The notes beneath the pieces were generated by a model that worked only from the letters and a program-made list of their open reading frames with translations, ran no database searches and was not told the DNA's origin. DNA of 64,000 nucleotides from an uncultured Bacteroidales bacterium (GTDB lineage Bacteria > Bacteroidota > Bacteroidia > Bacteroidales > UBA932), in contig CALURT010000009.1 of NCBI GenBank assembly GCA_944323245.1, positions 1 through 64,000 of the forward strand. Direction: 5' to 3'. Every line of letters starts with the position of its first letter. Position 1 is the first letter of the stretch. Position numbers and translations under genes: made by a program. This document shows, in pieces, positions 33,672 to 41,775 of this stretch.

Positions 33672-35333
33672 ATGATAACGGATTTTCTCGACCTCGGACT
33701 GTCTACGGAACTGCTGAATGCAGTGGCCGAAATGGGATTTGAAAAACCGACTCCGGTACAGTCGCGCATCATTCCCCTTCTGCTTGCCGAAGACAATGAC
33801 ATAGTGTGCCTTGCACAGACCGGAACGGGCAAGACGGCCGCATTCGGGCTTCCTGCATTGGAATACCTCGACCTGAAAAGCGATGCGACACAGGTTCTTG
33901 TGCTGTCCCCTACAAGGGAACTGTGCAGACAGATTACCCAGGACCTGATGTCCTATTCCAAATACCGCCCGGAAACCAAAATCGTTTCCGTCTACGGCGG
34001 GGCGAACATTGTCAGCCAGATACGTGCGCTGAAAAAGGGAGCACAGATCATCGTGGCGACGCCCGGAAGACTTCTCGACATACTGAAACGTGGTGAAGCC
34101 GACCTTTCGCATGTACGCTCCCTCATACTTGACGAGGCCGACGAGATGCTTAACATGGGCTTCAAGGAGGAATTGGACGCAATCCTCGAACTGCTGCCGG
34201 CGGAACGCCGCTCCCTGCTTTTCTCGGCGACTCTCCCCAAGGAAGTCGAAAGAATCGCACGCAGCTACATGAAGAACCCGACAGTCGTTACCGTGGGCGA
34301 AAGAAACGCCGGTGCGGACAATGTCGAGCATTTCTATTATATGGTACGGGAGGAAGACAGATATGCAGCCCTCAAGCGCATAGCCGATTACAATCCCGAT
34401 ATCTACGCAATTGTTTTCTGCAGGACGAGGGAAGAGACCCAGAAAATCGCCGATTCCCTGCAGAAGGACGGATACGATGCCGATGCATTGCACGGGGACC
34501 TGTCCCAGGCTCAGCGGGATTCCGTAATGAGCAGGTTCAAACGCCGCTCGCTGCACATACTCGTGGCCACGGATGTAGCGGCAAGAGGAATCGACGTGAA
34601 CGACCTGAGCCATGTCATCAACTACAATCTTCCTCAGGAAATAGAACTTTACACGCACCGCAGCGGCAGAACAGGAAGGGCAAGCAGGAGCGGTGTTTCG
34701 ATAGCCATTGTCAACCAGCGTGAGAAAGGCAAGATAAAGCGTATTGAAGAAGTCATAAAAAAGAAGTTCACGAGACTTCCGATACCGGGTGCAAAGGAAA
34801 TCTGCGAAAGACAGCTCACGCATCTCATAAATGAAATCGATGCGGCGGAAGTGCGGAACGACATAGAGGCATTCATGCCGCTAATCAACGAATTGTGGGA
34901 TGGAATGACCAAGGACGAACTTGTCCGGAAAATCCTCTCCTATGAGTTCAACCGGTTCTTCGACTATTACCGCAAGGCCAAGGACCTGAACATCCCTGAA
35001 AAGGAAAAACCTGTCTCCAAAAGAAAAGGCGACAACGGGAAAACAGCCGGACCGGATTCATCACGCAAGATACGGAAAGAGGAAATCGGGGAATGCGAGG
35101 CCGGATTCACATGGATAAGGCTCAATCTCGGGTACAAGAACAGGATAGAGCCGCGCAATATCCTGAACATAATGAAAGCCTTAGGCATTGCAAAGAAAGC
35201 TGTCGGGAAAATCGAGATTTTCCATGACCATCTTTACGTGGCGGTGGATAGCAGTGCAGCAGAATACGTCGCTTCCGAAATTGACGGGGCGTCATACAAC
35301 AGCAGGCGGTTGAAAGCCGAAATCAATCTTTAG
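33672..35333 (+). CDS. DEAD-box RNA helicase with DbpA-type RNA-binding domain
   Basis: A 553-residue ATP-dependent helicase. Motifs seen: Q motif GFEKPTPVQ, I AQTGTGKT, Ia PTRELCRQ, II LDEADEML, III SAT, V VATDVAARGID, VI HRSGRTGR. The C-terminal 75 residues (GFTWIRLNLGYKNRIEPRNI onward) fit the DbpA RNA-binding fold, after a charged linker. Probably works in ribosome assembly or cold adaptation (DeaD/CsdA-like). It starts 13 nt after the transporter and overlaps the next convergent gene by 11 nt. Confidence 0.93.
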   Translation: MITDFLDLGLSTELLNAVAEMGFEKPTPVQSRIIPLLLAEDNDIVCLAQTGTGKTAAFGLPALEYLDLKSDATQVLVLSPTRELCRQITQDLMSYSKYRPETKIVSVYGGANIVSQIRALKKGAQIIVATPGRLLDILKRGEADLSHVRSLILDEADEMLNMGFKEELDAILELLPAERRSLLFSATLPKEVERIARSYMKNPTVVTVGERNAGADNVEHFYYMVREEDRYAALKRIADYNPDIYAIVFCRTREETQKIADSLQKDGYDADALHGDLSQAQRDSVMSRFKRRSLHILVATDVAARGIDVNDLSHVINYNLPQEIELYTHRSGRTGRASRSGVSIAIVNQREKGKIKRIEEVIKKKFTRLPIPGAKEICERQLTHLINEIDAAEVRNDIEAFMPLINELWDGMTKDELVRKILSYEFNRFFDYYRKAKDLNIPEKEKPVSKRKGDNGKTAGPDSSRKIRKEEIGECEAGFTWIRLNLGYKNRIEPRNILNIMKALGIAKKAVGKIEIFHDHLYVAVDSSAAEYVASEIDGASYNSRRLKAEINL

Positions 35334-36024
35334 GCATCGGGTCTGACTTGGCATAGCCCCTTGCATCCTTGATTATCGTAGCGACATACATCAAGGACAG
35401 GAAAACGAGTATCACCATTGCGGCGAAGTCGAGTGCTGTGAAATCGACAGTATGGCCGAAGAGCACGGCCGTTTTCGAAAATTCCCTTATCGGGGTGACA
35501 TACAGGAGAATCGTATTGATTATTATGACGATTATCCTGAATTCCGTAGGTCCCATCTTTGCGTATGTCAGTTTGAATTCCTGTTTCAGATGGGCGTTGA
35601 CGCTCACATTGACGGTAAGCATGAGGTAGACCACGAGTATGAAGAGGGCAAGTTCGAACTGGAGAAGGCCCGAAAGTCCTGCGCCGACGAACATTATCAC
35701 TTCGTTTATGACATCCACTGTATGGTCAAGGTAATATCCGTAGACCGGCCTCTGCTTCTTCCTGACCCTCGCCAACGTACCGTCCAAAGAGTCCCCGTAC
35801 CAGTTGACTACAAAGCCGAAAGAGCTGAGCCATAGGAAATTGATGTTCTTTGCGGAGAGAATGTAACCTGCAGCGATGATGATGGCCCCGAAAGTGCCGA
35901 TGAATGTCAGAATATCGGATGTCATCCAGCGCGGCTGCCTCTCGGCGAGCCACACGAGGATTTTCTTCTCTATACCGTTCAACACCGATGTCTGTATCCT
36001 TACCGATTCTTCTTTTCTGCCCAT
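35323..36024 (-). CDS. CDP-alcohol phosphatidyltransferase family protein
   Basis: A 233-residue integral membrane enzyme with about six helices. The active-site signature is GDSLDGTLAR ... GYYLDHTVD, with the paired Asp residues that bind Mg2+ and the CDP-lipid. It transfers a phosphatidyl group from a CDP-activated lipid to an alcohol; the acceptor (inositol phosphate, glycerol phosphate or other) cannot be assigned. It is followed upstream on the same strand by a lysophospholipid-type acyltransferase, suggesting a lipid-related cluster. Confidence 0.87.
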   Translation of the reverse strand: MGRKEESVRIQTSVLNGIEKKILVWLAERQPRWMTSDILTFIGTFGAIIIAAGYILSAKNINFLWLSSFGFVVNWYGDSLDGTLARVRKKQRPVYGYYLDHTVDVINEVIMFVGAGLSGLLQFELALFILVVYLMLTVNVSVNAHLKQEFKLTYAKMGPTEFRIIVIIINTILLYVTPIREFSKTAVLFGHTVDFTALDFAAMVILVFLSLMYVATIIKDARGYAKSDPMPKD

Positions 36025-36052
36025 TTTCTCCGGAAAAATTAATAAATATCTA

Positions 36053-36060
36053 CAAAAATA
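36053..36060 (-). promoter_or_regulatory. -7 box of the CDP-alcohol transferase gene
   Basis: TATTTTTG on the minus strand fits TAnnTTTG, 28 bp before the start codon. Confidence 0.45.
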
Positions 36061-36089
36061 TTACTTTGACTTCAGAGATGCAATAAATT

Positions 36090-36905
36090 TCACCTTAAAT
36101 CGTAAACGCTTTTTCTTAAAAATGTCCCGAATGCGGCAATATCCTGAATTTCCCTCTGACGTTCCGGCATAATCGGTTCTCCCAACGCTATTCTCATGGT
36201 TTTGCCCATTTTGTTGAACACTTCCGACGGCAGACGGAGCAGCCTTACCCTCCAGTCTATCAGTCCGAGACTGTAATAGAAATCGGAATTACGGTCAAGG
36301 AATTTCACAGGAAGCACCGGAACGGCCAATTTTGCAATCAGCCTTATAATGGGTTCCTGCCACGGCCTGTCCCTCACGCAACCGTCCCTAAGGCTGAGGT
36401 CCGAGACCGCCCCTGAAGGGAAAATCCCGAGAGGATTTCCCGCCCTGACATGTGCAATGGCCTGTTTTATGCCTTCAATGCTGTCTTTCGTAGGGAGCGA
36501 TTTTTCGTTTCCTGCCGGCGTGACCTTGATGAAACACGGGTCAAGGGCTTTGATGCGGGCAAGGAATCTGTTCACTATCAGCTTGTAACCGGGAAACCTG
36601 TGACCGAAAAAGTCAGCGAGTGCTATGCCGTCGATACTTCCGTAGGGATGGTTGCTGACTGTGATGAAGGGACCGCCCTTCAGTTTTTCCAATACGGAAA
36701 TATTGCTTATGCTGTAATATACTCCTATGTCCTCGAGAATCGCCGCAGCAAAATCAGTCCCGCTGTGAGAGCAGTTTCTGTCGTACAAATCGTTTATTCT
36801 GTCAATGGAAAGGATTTTCATGAGTCCGCGGGCGAAAGAATTGCCCCATTTCCCCCTGAACACGGGGGCCATATCCTCTATTTCCTGCAACGTCAACAAT
36901 GGCAT
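36090..36905 (-). CDS. Lysophospholipid acyltransferase family protein
   Basis: A 271-residue PlsC-type acyltransferase. The acceptor motif is SNHPYGSIDG near residue 84, where His and Asp are separated by five residues, the NHPxGxxDG form seen in hemolysin/ornithine-lipid-type acyltransferases. The second block is GIFPSGAVSD. No clear transmembrane segment; probably membrane-associated. It could acylate lysophosphatidate, or aminolipids such as ornithine or glycine lipids, known in Bacteroidales. Confidence 0.82.
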   Translation of the reverse strand: MPLLTLQEIEDMAPVFRGKWGNSFARGLMKILSIDRINDLYDRNCSHSGTDFAAAILEDIGVYYSISNISVLEKLKGGPFITVSNHPYGSIDGIALADFFGHRFPGYKLIVNRFLARIKALDPCFIKVTPAGNEKSLPTKDSIEGIKQAIAHVRAGNPLGIFPSGAVSDLSLRDGCVRDRPWQEPIIRLIAKLAVPVLPVKFLDRNSDFYYSLGLIDWRVRLLRLPSEVFNKMGKTMRIALGEPIMPERQREIQDIAAFGTFLRKSVYDLR

Positions 36906-36940
36906 CGTCCGAATAATTTCATATTTCTTGTAAATATAGG

Positions 36941-36948
36941 TATTTTTG
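36941..36948 (+). promoter_or_regulatory. -7 box of the Sua5-type gene
   Basis: TATTTTTG fits TAnnTTTG, 28 bp before ATG at 36977, with a TTTC 20 nt upstream. Confidence 0.5.
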
Positions 36949-36976
36949 CGTCAGAAAAAGCCATAACCACACGACA

Positions 36977-37588
36977 ATGTTACTGAAATTGTACGGAAAG
37001 AACGACCGCAGCGCTGATTTGCAGCAGGTTGCGGATCTGTTGGAAGACAGCGGCATCATAATATGCCCCACGGATACCATGTATGCTTTCTGCTGCCACG
37101 CCATGAAAGAGCGTGCCGTGGAGAGGATATGCAGGTTGAAAGGCATAGACAGCAAAAAGAGCAACCTTTCGATAGTCTGCTATGACATCAGCAGCATCAG
37201 CAGGTACGCCAAGGTCGACAATACGGTCTTCAAGCTCATGAAGCGCAATCTTCCCGGCCCGTTCACATTCATCCTGCAAGGCTCGTCCAGACTTCCCAAG
37301 ATTTTCCGTAACAGGAAGGAAATAGGCGTCAGGATGCCTTCCAATCCGATAATTCAGGAAATTACCCGCCTTATCGGTTCGCCGCTCATGGTCTCTACCC
37401 TGCCCCTTGACGAGTCAGAGGACAATGCCTACGTCACGGATCCGGAACTCATAGACGAGAAATGGGGACGGACCGTAGACTTGGTCATCGACGGAGGCAC
37501 CGGAGGCCTTGAAGGCTCCACGATCGTGGACTGCACCACCCCTTCAATCGAAATCATCCGCCAGGGCCCCGGTATTTTGGAAGACTGA
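36977..37588 (+). CDS. Sua5/YciO/YrdC/YwlC-family protein
   Basis: A 203-residue YrdC-domain protein. It carries the ATP/threonine-binding blocks GIIICPTDTMYAF, RICRLKGIDSKKSNLSIV and PGPFTFIL and ends after STIVDCT. The family includes threonylcarbamoyl-AMP synthase for tRNA t6A37; the KKSNLSIVC variant is closer to the YciO branch, whose function is less certain. Single-domain, no Sua5 C-terminal extension. Confidence 0.88.
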   Translation: MLLKLYGKNDRSADLQQVADLLEDSGIIICPTDTMYAFCCHAMKERAVERICRLKGIDSKKSNLSIVCYDISSISRYAKVDNTVFKLMKRNLPGPFTFILQGSSRLPKIFRNRKEIGVRMPSNPIIQEITRLIGSPLMVSTLPLDESEDNAYVTDPELIDEKWGRTVDLVIDGGTGGLEGSTIVDCTTPSIEIIRQGPGILED

Positions 37589-37591
37589 AAG

Positions 37592-39558
37592 TCAGTCCTT
37601 ATGCCGGAAAACATACCTGATTCCGAACATATAATATCTTCCGTAAACTGGTTTCCACGTCCGTGTGGAAGCCATTGCCGTCACGCTTTCGGTGTACAGG
37701 GAATTCCGGTCCAGCATATCTATTGCCCTTACATACACCCGTAATGACTTTTTCAGGAAGCTCCAGCCCAATTCGACATTTAGGGCGTGGGTAAGATAAT
37801 CCGTTCCTATACCTCCGAAATACCTGTACGAAACAATATCATAGTCTGCCAATATGCTCCCGTTCTTTGCGAAAACGGCCGAAAGCGATGCCACAGCGTT
37901 TGTCACGAGTCTTTCCGAAAGAAGATTCCCGGACCTGTCGTCCGAATCGATATAAAAGGACGAACAATTGACAGAAAGGTTCATGAACCTTGTTATCCTG
38001 TATTTTGCATTGATACTGCCGCCGACAGTCGTTTCCTTCACGCCTATCATATCCGTACTGTCGATAGGGACTTGTATCTCAGGGAGAGGAATGGAAGCAC
38101 GGACCAGTAGGATCTGTCCGAGGAAAATTCCGTCCATGTGTTTTCATCTTCGGAATATGGAGGTTGCGGGTACTTCTCGTCATCAGCCTGCAATGTATTG
38201 CGCACGGACAGGCCGCCGGAAAGATGCATATGCCGTGAACTGTAGTTGAATGAAGCATTCAGCGAATTGGAAAAACTGTTCCATGTGTTGTCGAATGTAT
38301 TCGCAAGGTCGATATCCCTCCCGTAAATTTCATCTATTGTAAGCATCCTGCGTTTTGACCTGTCGAATGAAGATGTGATGCCTGCATCTATCGAAAAAGT
38401 ACGATGCTCGTCATTTATGATAATGCCTGACAGGCCGAAATCAGCCGTGGCATAAATCGAATTTCCGAATCCGTCGGAGGACAGTTGACGGCGGTCGAAC
38501 GAGGTGGCCAGAGTGTCCACCGTCCATGAAAGCGTGTTGTTCCTCTCAAAATCGAATGTCAGGTCCAATGAGGGACGGAGTTTCGCCGCATCGTTGTTCG
38601 TCCACGACAATTCCGTCATCAGATCGAAGTCCCTGTTGTTGCCGCATGAATTCTCGTGTCTTGAACGGATATCTTCACTTCCGTCCGTAATGGTTTCCGA
38701 TGCGGCAAGAGATGAGTGACGGTCATCCGAGACGCTCGCCTCGGCTGTCAGGGCAAATGATTTTAGCGGAGTGTCTTTCAGGTCGAAATCGAACCGGACA
38801 TTATGATAGCCTCTTACAGACCTCGAAGATGAAGTGTCGGATGACGAGATGGCCGGATTTGCTCCGGAAGCGAAATAATCCGTCAGGACCTGTGATGCCG
38901 TTTTTTCATATTTCCTGACATAACGGTACACGGCTGACATGCTGTTGCCGTAATCCCTGTCTTTCCAGTACTTTGTCAACCCGATATTCGCTCCGGTCGA
39001 TTCCGTATAGGAAACAAGATTGTCTGATGAGCGGGCCGCCCTTAAAATATCATTGGCAGAATCCTGATACAGGAAATATTCGTTGTTCCCGATTTGAGTA
39101 CCGGTATTGTCCGCTCCGGCAAAGCCTTTCAGTTGCAGCATCTCCGAATAATAGGCAAGGGCTGCTGCCCCGCTGTATCTCAGCTGGCCGGTCTCGTCAG
39201 CCCCTCCCTCTCCCAGGACTCCTGCTTCGGCGAGTCGGAGCAAAGGCTCTTTCGTCACCACGTCCAAGACCCTGTCCTTTTTGCTGTGCTTCAACCCCCT
39301 CCGTTTGTCCACGGCATTCTGTTCGTCGTACACCCTCACCTGACTCACCTCGTCGGCTTTCAACGCCCCGACCGCCGTCAGCGGATTGTCTCCGAATACC
39401 AATACTCCGTTGATGTACGTCCGCTTGATTTCCTCACCATCGACCGTTATCCTGTTCCTCGACACCTTGAATCCAGGCAGCTGCTCCAATATAGCCCGCA
39501 GGCTCTCCCCGTCCATCGTCCGTACCGCCGCAGCATTGTATATAGTCGTATCCGCAAT
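37592..39558 (-). pseudogene. Decayed TonB-dependent-receptor-like outer-membrane protein
   Basis: Remnant in two frames. The 5' part (38047-39558) encodes the plug region, with in-frame homology beginning ADTTIYNAAAVRT just before ATG 39516, then LRAILEQLPGFKV and ITVDGEEIKRTYINGVLVFG, typical of Bacteroidetes barrel receptors. A stop (39559-39561) lies immediately upstream, so the signal peptide and carboxypeptidase-regulatory-like domain are missing. The barrel frame ends at 38047 after LPFLSLRYKSLSTVRI, and barrel sequence continues in another frame from about 38110 down to 37592, ending in YYMFGIRYVFRHKD. A frameshift plus loss of sequence is the simplest reading; 489 and 181 codons are left from an expected 800 or more. 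Confidence 0.8.
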
Positions 39559-39610
39559 TTACAATGTCTATTGCACAAAATATGCACTATTTTAAACTTC
39601 GTTTACAATC

Positions 39611-39663
39611 ACGCTGCGCCTCGGCATTGCCTGAACAAGTTCCGGCACTGCTCTCGGCTTGCA
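39611..39663. repeat. Palindromic intergenic element (TGCGCCTCGGCATTGCC type)
   Basis: ACGCTGCGCCTCGGCATTGC is followed by an imperfect hairpin TGCCTGAAC-AA-GTTCCGGCA (39628-39647) and CTGCTCTCGGCTTGCA. From memory, similar sequences recur between genes in Bacteroides and relatives. It lies at the edge of the decayed receptor gene. Confidence 0.55.
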
Positions 39664-39669
39664 GTTTAT

Positions 39670-39712
39670 TTTATGCAATACAGAATAGTTATTGAACAAG
39701 ATTGCATAAAAA
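39670..39712. promoter_or_regulatory. 11-bp inverted repeat upstream of the ECF sigma gene
   Basis: TTTTATGCAAT (39670-39680) and ATTGCATAAAA (39702-39712) form a perfect inverted repeat with a 21-nt gap, 26 bp upstream of the predicted -7 box. It is a candidate regulator-binding site or mRNA-independent cruciform. Confidence 0.45.
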
Positions 39713-39737
39713 ATCATTTCCGGATTTACTTTTCGGC

Positions 39738-39745
39738 TATTTTTG
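39738..39745 (+). promoter_or_regulatory. -7 box of the ECF sigma operon
   Basis: TATTTTTG fits TAnnTTTG, 11 bp before ATG at 39757, implying a very short leader. Confidence 0.5.
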
Positions 39746-39756
39746 CTACTATTAAT

Positions 39757-40302
39757 ATGGAAGCGACGGAAAAATCACCGTCTGCCCAACTTGAACAGGA
39801 AATGGAATCGAGGGAATTCGAAATATTGGCAGAAAAACTCAGAGGCAGATTGACGGGGCTTGCAGGGAAATTCATCTCGGCGTCAGGCGCTCATTTCAAT
39901 CCGGAAGATATTGTACAGGAAGCCTTTCTGACATTATGGAAACTGAACAGGGACAATTATCCGATCCGGAATCCCGAGGCCCTTGCCGTCAGGCTCACGA
40001 AAACAATCTGTGTCTCAAAATACAGAAAATACCGGATAAAGACAGTGGACATGGGCGGCAGGGACTTCGACGGAGGCAAGGAAGCGTCTGAATTGACGGA
40101 TTCCCGGGATTTGCGGCTTCTCAAGGACAGGATCTATTCCTCATTGACCGAGACACAACGACAATTCCTGCAGATGAAAAATGATGAAAATCTCTCTTTG
40201 GACGAAATAGCAGCGATCACCGGCAAACCGAAATCGAGCGTGAAAACCACGATTTCAGCGGCAAGAAGAAAGATGTTGGACTTGATAAAACAGGATTTAT
40301 GA
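39757..40302 (+). CDS. ECF-type RNA polymerase sigma factor
   Basis: A 181-residue group IV sigma factor. Region 2 is seen as FNPEDIVQEAFLTLWKL (DNA melting and -10 contact), and region 4 as LSLDEIAAITGKPKSSVKTT with a helix-turn-helix. The long upstream open frame overlaps the opposite receptor remnant and the repeat, so ATG at 39757, just behind a promoter box, is preferred. It is coupled by a 4-nt overlap to a membrane protein that looks like its anti-sigma factor. In Bacteroidales such cassettes usually control a neighbouring outer-membrane receptor; the neighbour here is broken. Confidence 0.9.
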   Translation: MEATEKSPSAQLEQEMESREFEILAEKLRGRLTGLAGKFISASGAHFNPEDIVQEAFLTLWKLNRDNYPIRNPEALAVRLTKTICVSKYRKYRIKTVDMGGRDFDGGKEASELTDSRDLRLLKDRIYSSLTETQRQFLQMKNDENLSLDEIAAITGKPKSSVKTTISAARRKMLDLIKQDL

Positions 40303-40862
40303 TGAATATGAACGATAAGGAAATACGGCAAGCACTGACAGAAAAGTTCCTGAATGCGGAGACTTCTCCGGAAGAGGAAGAAATGCTCATGGAGCAGCTG
40401 CTGTCAGCGGAAGAAAAAACAGAAGAAGAGCTCGCTGTCCTGCGTCTGATGCAGATTGAAAGCCTCTCCGACGGGAAGATGGAGGCAGAGCCCGTGTACG
40501 ATGATGCCGAGGCTCATGAAAATTCAAAAACCTTTGACAGGATGACCGGACGGAGAACCAAGCGCCGGATTCTGATAACAGTATGCGGCTCGGTTGCAGC
40601 AGCCATCGCAGCAATCCTGATGCTCCATCCGTCATCCAAACAGGCTCCGGCTCAGGAAAATCCGTTCACTGCCATAGAAATAGCCCAGACGCTCCAGGAT
40701 ATGATGGACCTTAAAATGGAAGAGGTCGAATCGATAAACGCCACGCCGGTAGAAGAAAAAATCCTTGTCAAGGTCCAGCTGACGGACGGAAGTTCCGAAA
40801 TGTACCTTATGACAAAGGACAGTAACACCGGCAGCATAACATTACTTGCATTCAACAATTAA
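40299..40862 (+). CDS. Putative anti-sigma factor, single-pass membrane protein
   Basis: A 187-residue protein. The acidic N-terminal cytoplasmic part (residues 1-85) is rich in Glu and helical, as in zinc-less anti-sigma domains; one transmembrane helix lies at about 91-107 (ILITVCGSVAAAIAAILML), followed by a periplasmic tail. There is no clear homology in the motifs I know; the call rests on topology and overlap with the sigma gene. Start could be 40299 or the adjacent ATG at 40302. Confidence 0.65.
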   Translation: MMNMNDKEIRQALTEKFLNAETSPEEEEMLMEQLLSAEEKTEEELAVLRLMQIESLSDGKMEAEPVYDDAEAHENSKTFDRMTGRRTKRRILITVCGSVAAAIAAILMLHPSSKQAPAQENPFTAIEIAQTLQDMMDLKMEEVESINATPVEEKILVKVQLTDGSSEMYLMTKDSNTGSITLLAFNN

Positions 40863-40874
40863 AGACAAACTATC

Positions 40875-41480
40875 ATGGGAACTTTTTTACTTGGAACATT
40901 CTGCGCACTTGCGCTCGTTTCCGCACCGAAGGAAAATCCGAAGGACACGGTGGACGTATTCGTCATCGACGGCAAAAAAATGGAACATTTCGACGGGAAC
41001 TGCCTGAAAAACAAATTTATATTCGATTATTCCATGTCTTGTCAGGACAAGGGGAAGCATGTCGAGAGAATCCATGAAATAAACACAAACTCAAGACATT
41101 ATGCCGATAGCGTAAGGTACAGGTTCGAATTGGTTGCCAAACAACTCAGGGAAATGAACGATAGCCTGAAAGGCCAAATGATCTACTACTGGAACAATTC
41201 CGATTGCATCGACAAGATCAAAAACTTTTTCCCGTCAGACATCAGTTCCATAAGGATTGACACTGCATCTGTCTATATTCAGGAAGGAGAACTGAAAAAG
41301 ATAAAAGTCATCGACATGACCATGAAACCGGAAAAATCCGATAATGATCCCGTAATCTACATCATCGACGGCAAAAAATCGACTGAAAAGGATCTGCACA
41401 ATCTCGACCCGACAACCATTAAATCCATCAATATCGACAAGGGAAAGATCACGACAATATCTGTCGAACTGAAAAAGTAG
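40875..41480 (+). CDS. Exported protein with a TonB-plug-like domain
   Basis: A 201-residue protein with a short hydrophobic N-terminus (GTFLLGTFCALALVSA). Two parts repeat the plug-like pattern: TVDVFVIDGKKM near residue 25 and VIYIIDGKKSTEKDLHNLDP near 160, comparable to the YVIDG...L.P.DIESINVLK signature of TonB-receptor plug domains. No barrel follows. It lies 12 nt behind the putative anti-sigma gene. It may be a signal-sensing or receptor-mimicking partner of the sigma cassette; this role is inference. Confidence 0.6.
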   Translation: MGTFLLGTFCALALVSAPKENPKDTVDVFVIDGKKMEHFDGNCLKNKFIFDYSMSCQDKGKHVERIHEINTNSRHYADSVRYRFELVAKQLREMNDSLKGQMIYYWNNSDCIDKIKNFFPSDISSIRIDTASVYIQEGELKKIKVIDMTMKPEKSDNDPVIYIIDGKKSTEKDLHNLDPTTIKSINIDKGKITTISVELKK

Positions 41481-41542
41481 GAAAAACCGGTAAAAAGCAG
41501 TGAGAAAAAGTAACTTCAAAACCTGCGAACCCAAACAACAAG

Positions 41543-41579
41543 AAAAGCATCCCGAAAACCAATTCAGGATGCTTTTTTT
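41543..41579 (+). terminator. Intrinsic terminator of the sigma cassette
   Basis: AAAAGCATCC (41543-41552) pairs with GGATGCTTTT (41567-41576), followed by a T-run to 41579, 60 bp after the plug-protein stop. Confidence 0.8.
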
Positions 41580-41619
41580 CAAATGCCTGATCGTTTCAAA
41601 AATTTCATAAAAAGTGCAG

Positions 41620-41775
41620 ATGCGAGGCTGTCAAGGCAGACGAACCGCAGCCACACAAAATTGGCTGAAGCGAGGGATTTCAAGGCCTGCAATGCTGCGA
41701 CAACCGGAGTTACCTGACGGTAATGAGGATTGGAGCAGCGAGCATAACGCAGAAATCACCGCTTCAGGCAATTTT
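41620..41775. repeat. Long intergenic inverted repeat
   Basis: AAAATTGGCTGAAGCG through GATTTC (41657-41681) pairs with GAAATC-ACCGCTTCAGGCAATTTT (41752-41775) with one mismatch and a bulge. Inside is a second, weaker pairing and a central hairpin TTACC-tgac-GGTAA (41710-41723). The right arm begins directly after the pfp stop codon. GC-rich flanks (GCGAGGCTGTCAAGGCAGAC) look like a dispersed Bacteroidales element. It separates convergent genes and could act as a transcription end for pfp. Confidence 0.7.

Noticed and set aside
33588..34823. Long open frame antisense to the DEAD-box helicase
   Set aside because: It is opposite a conserved helicase and gives low-complexity, Cys/His/Arg-rich sequence without motifs.
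37592..38137. Independent 181-residue gene
   Set aside because: It has no signal peptide and its sequence is the C-terminal barrel of the receptor remnant in another frame.
41620..41775. Integron attC site or tRNA-like fold
   Set aside because: The stem is too long and lacks the RYYYAAC/GTTRRRY ends; there is no integrase and no cloverleaf.
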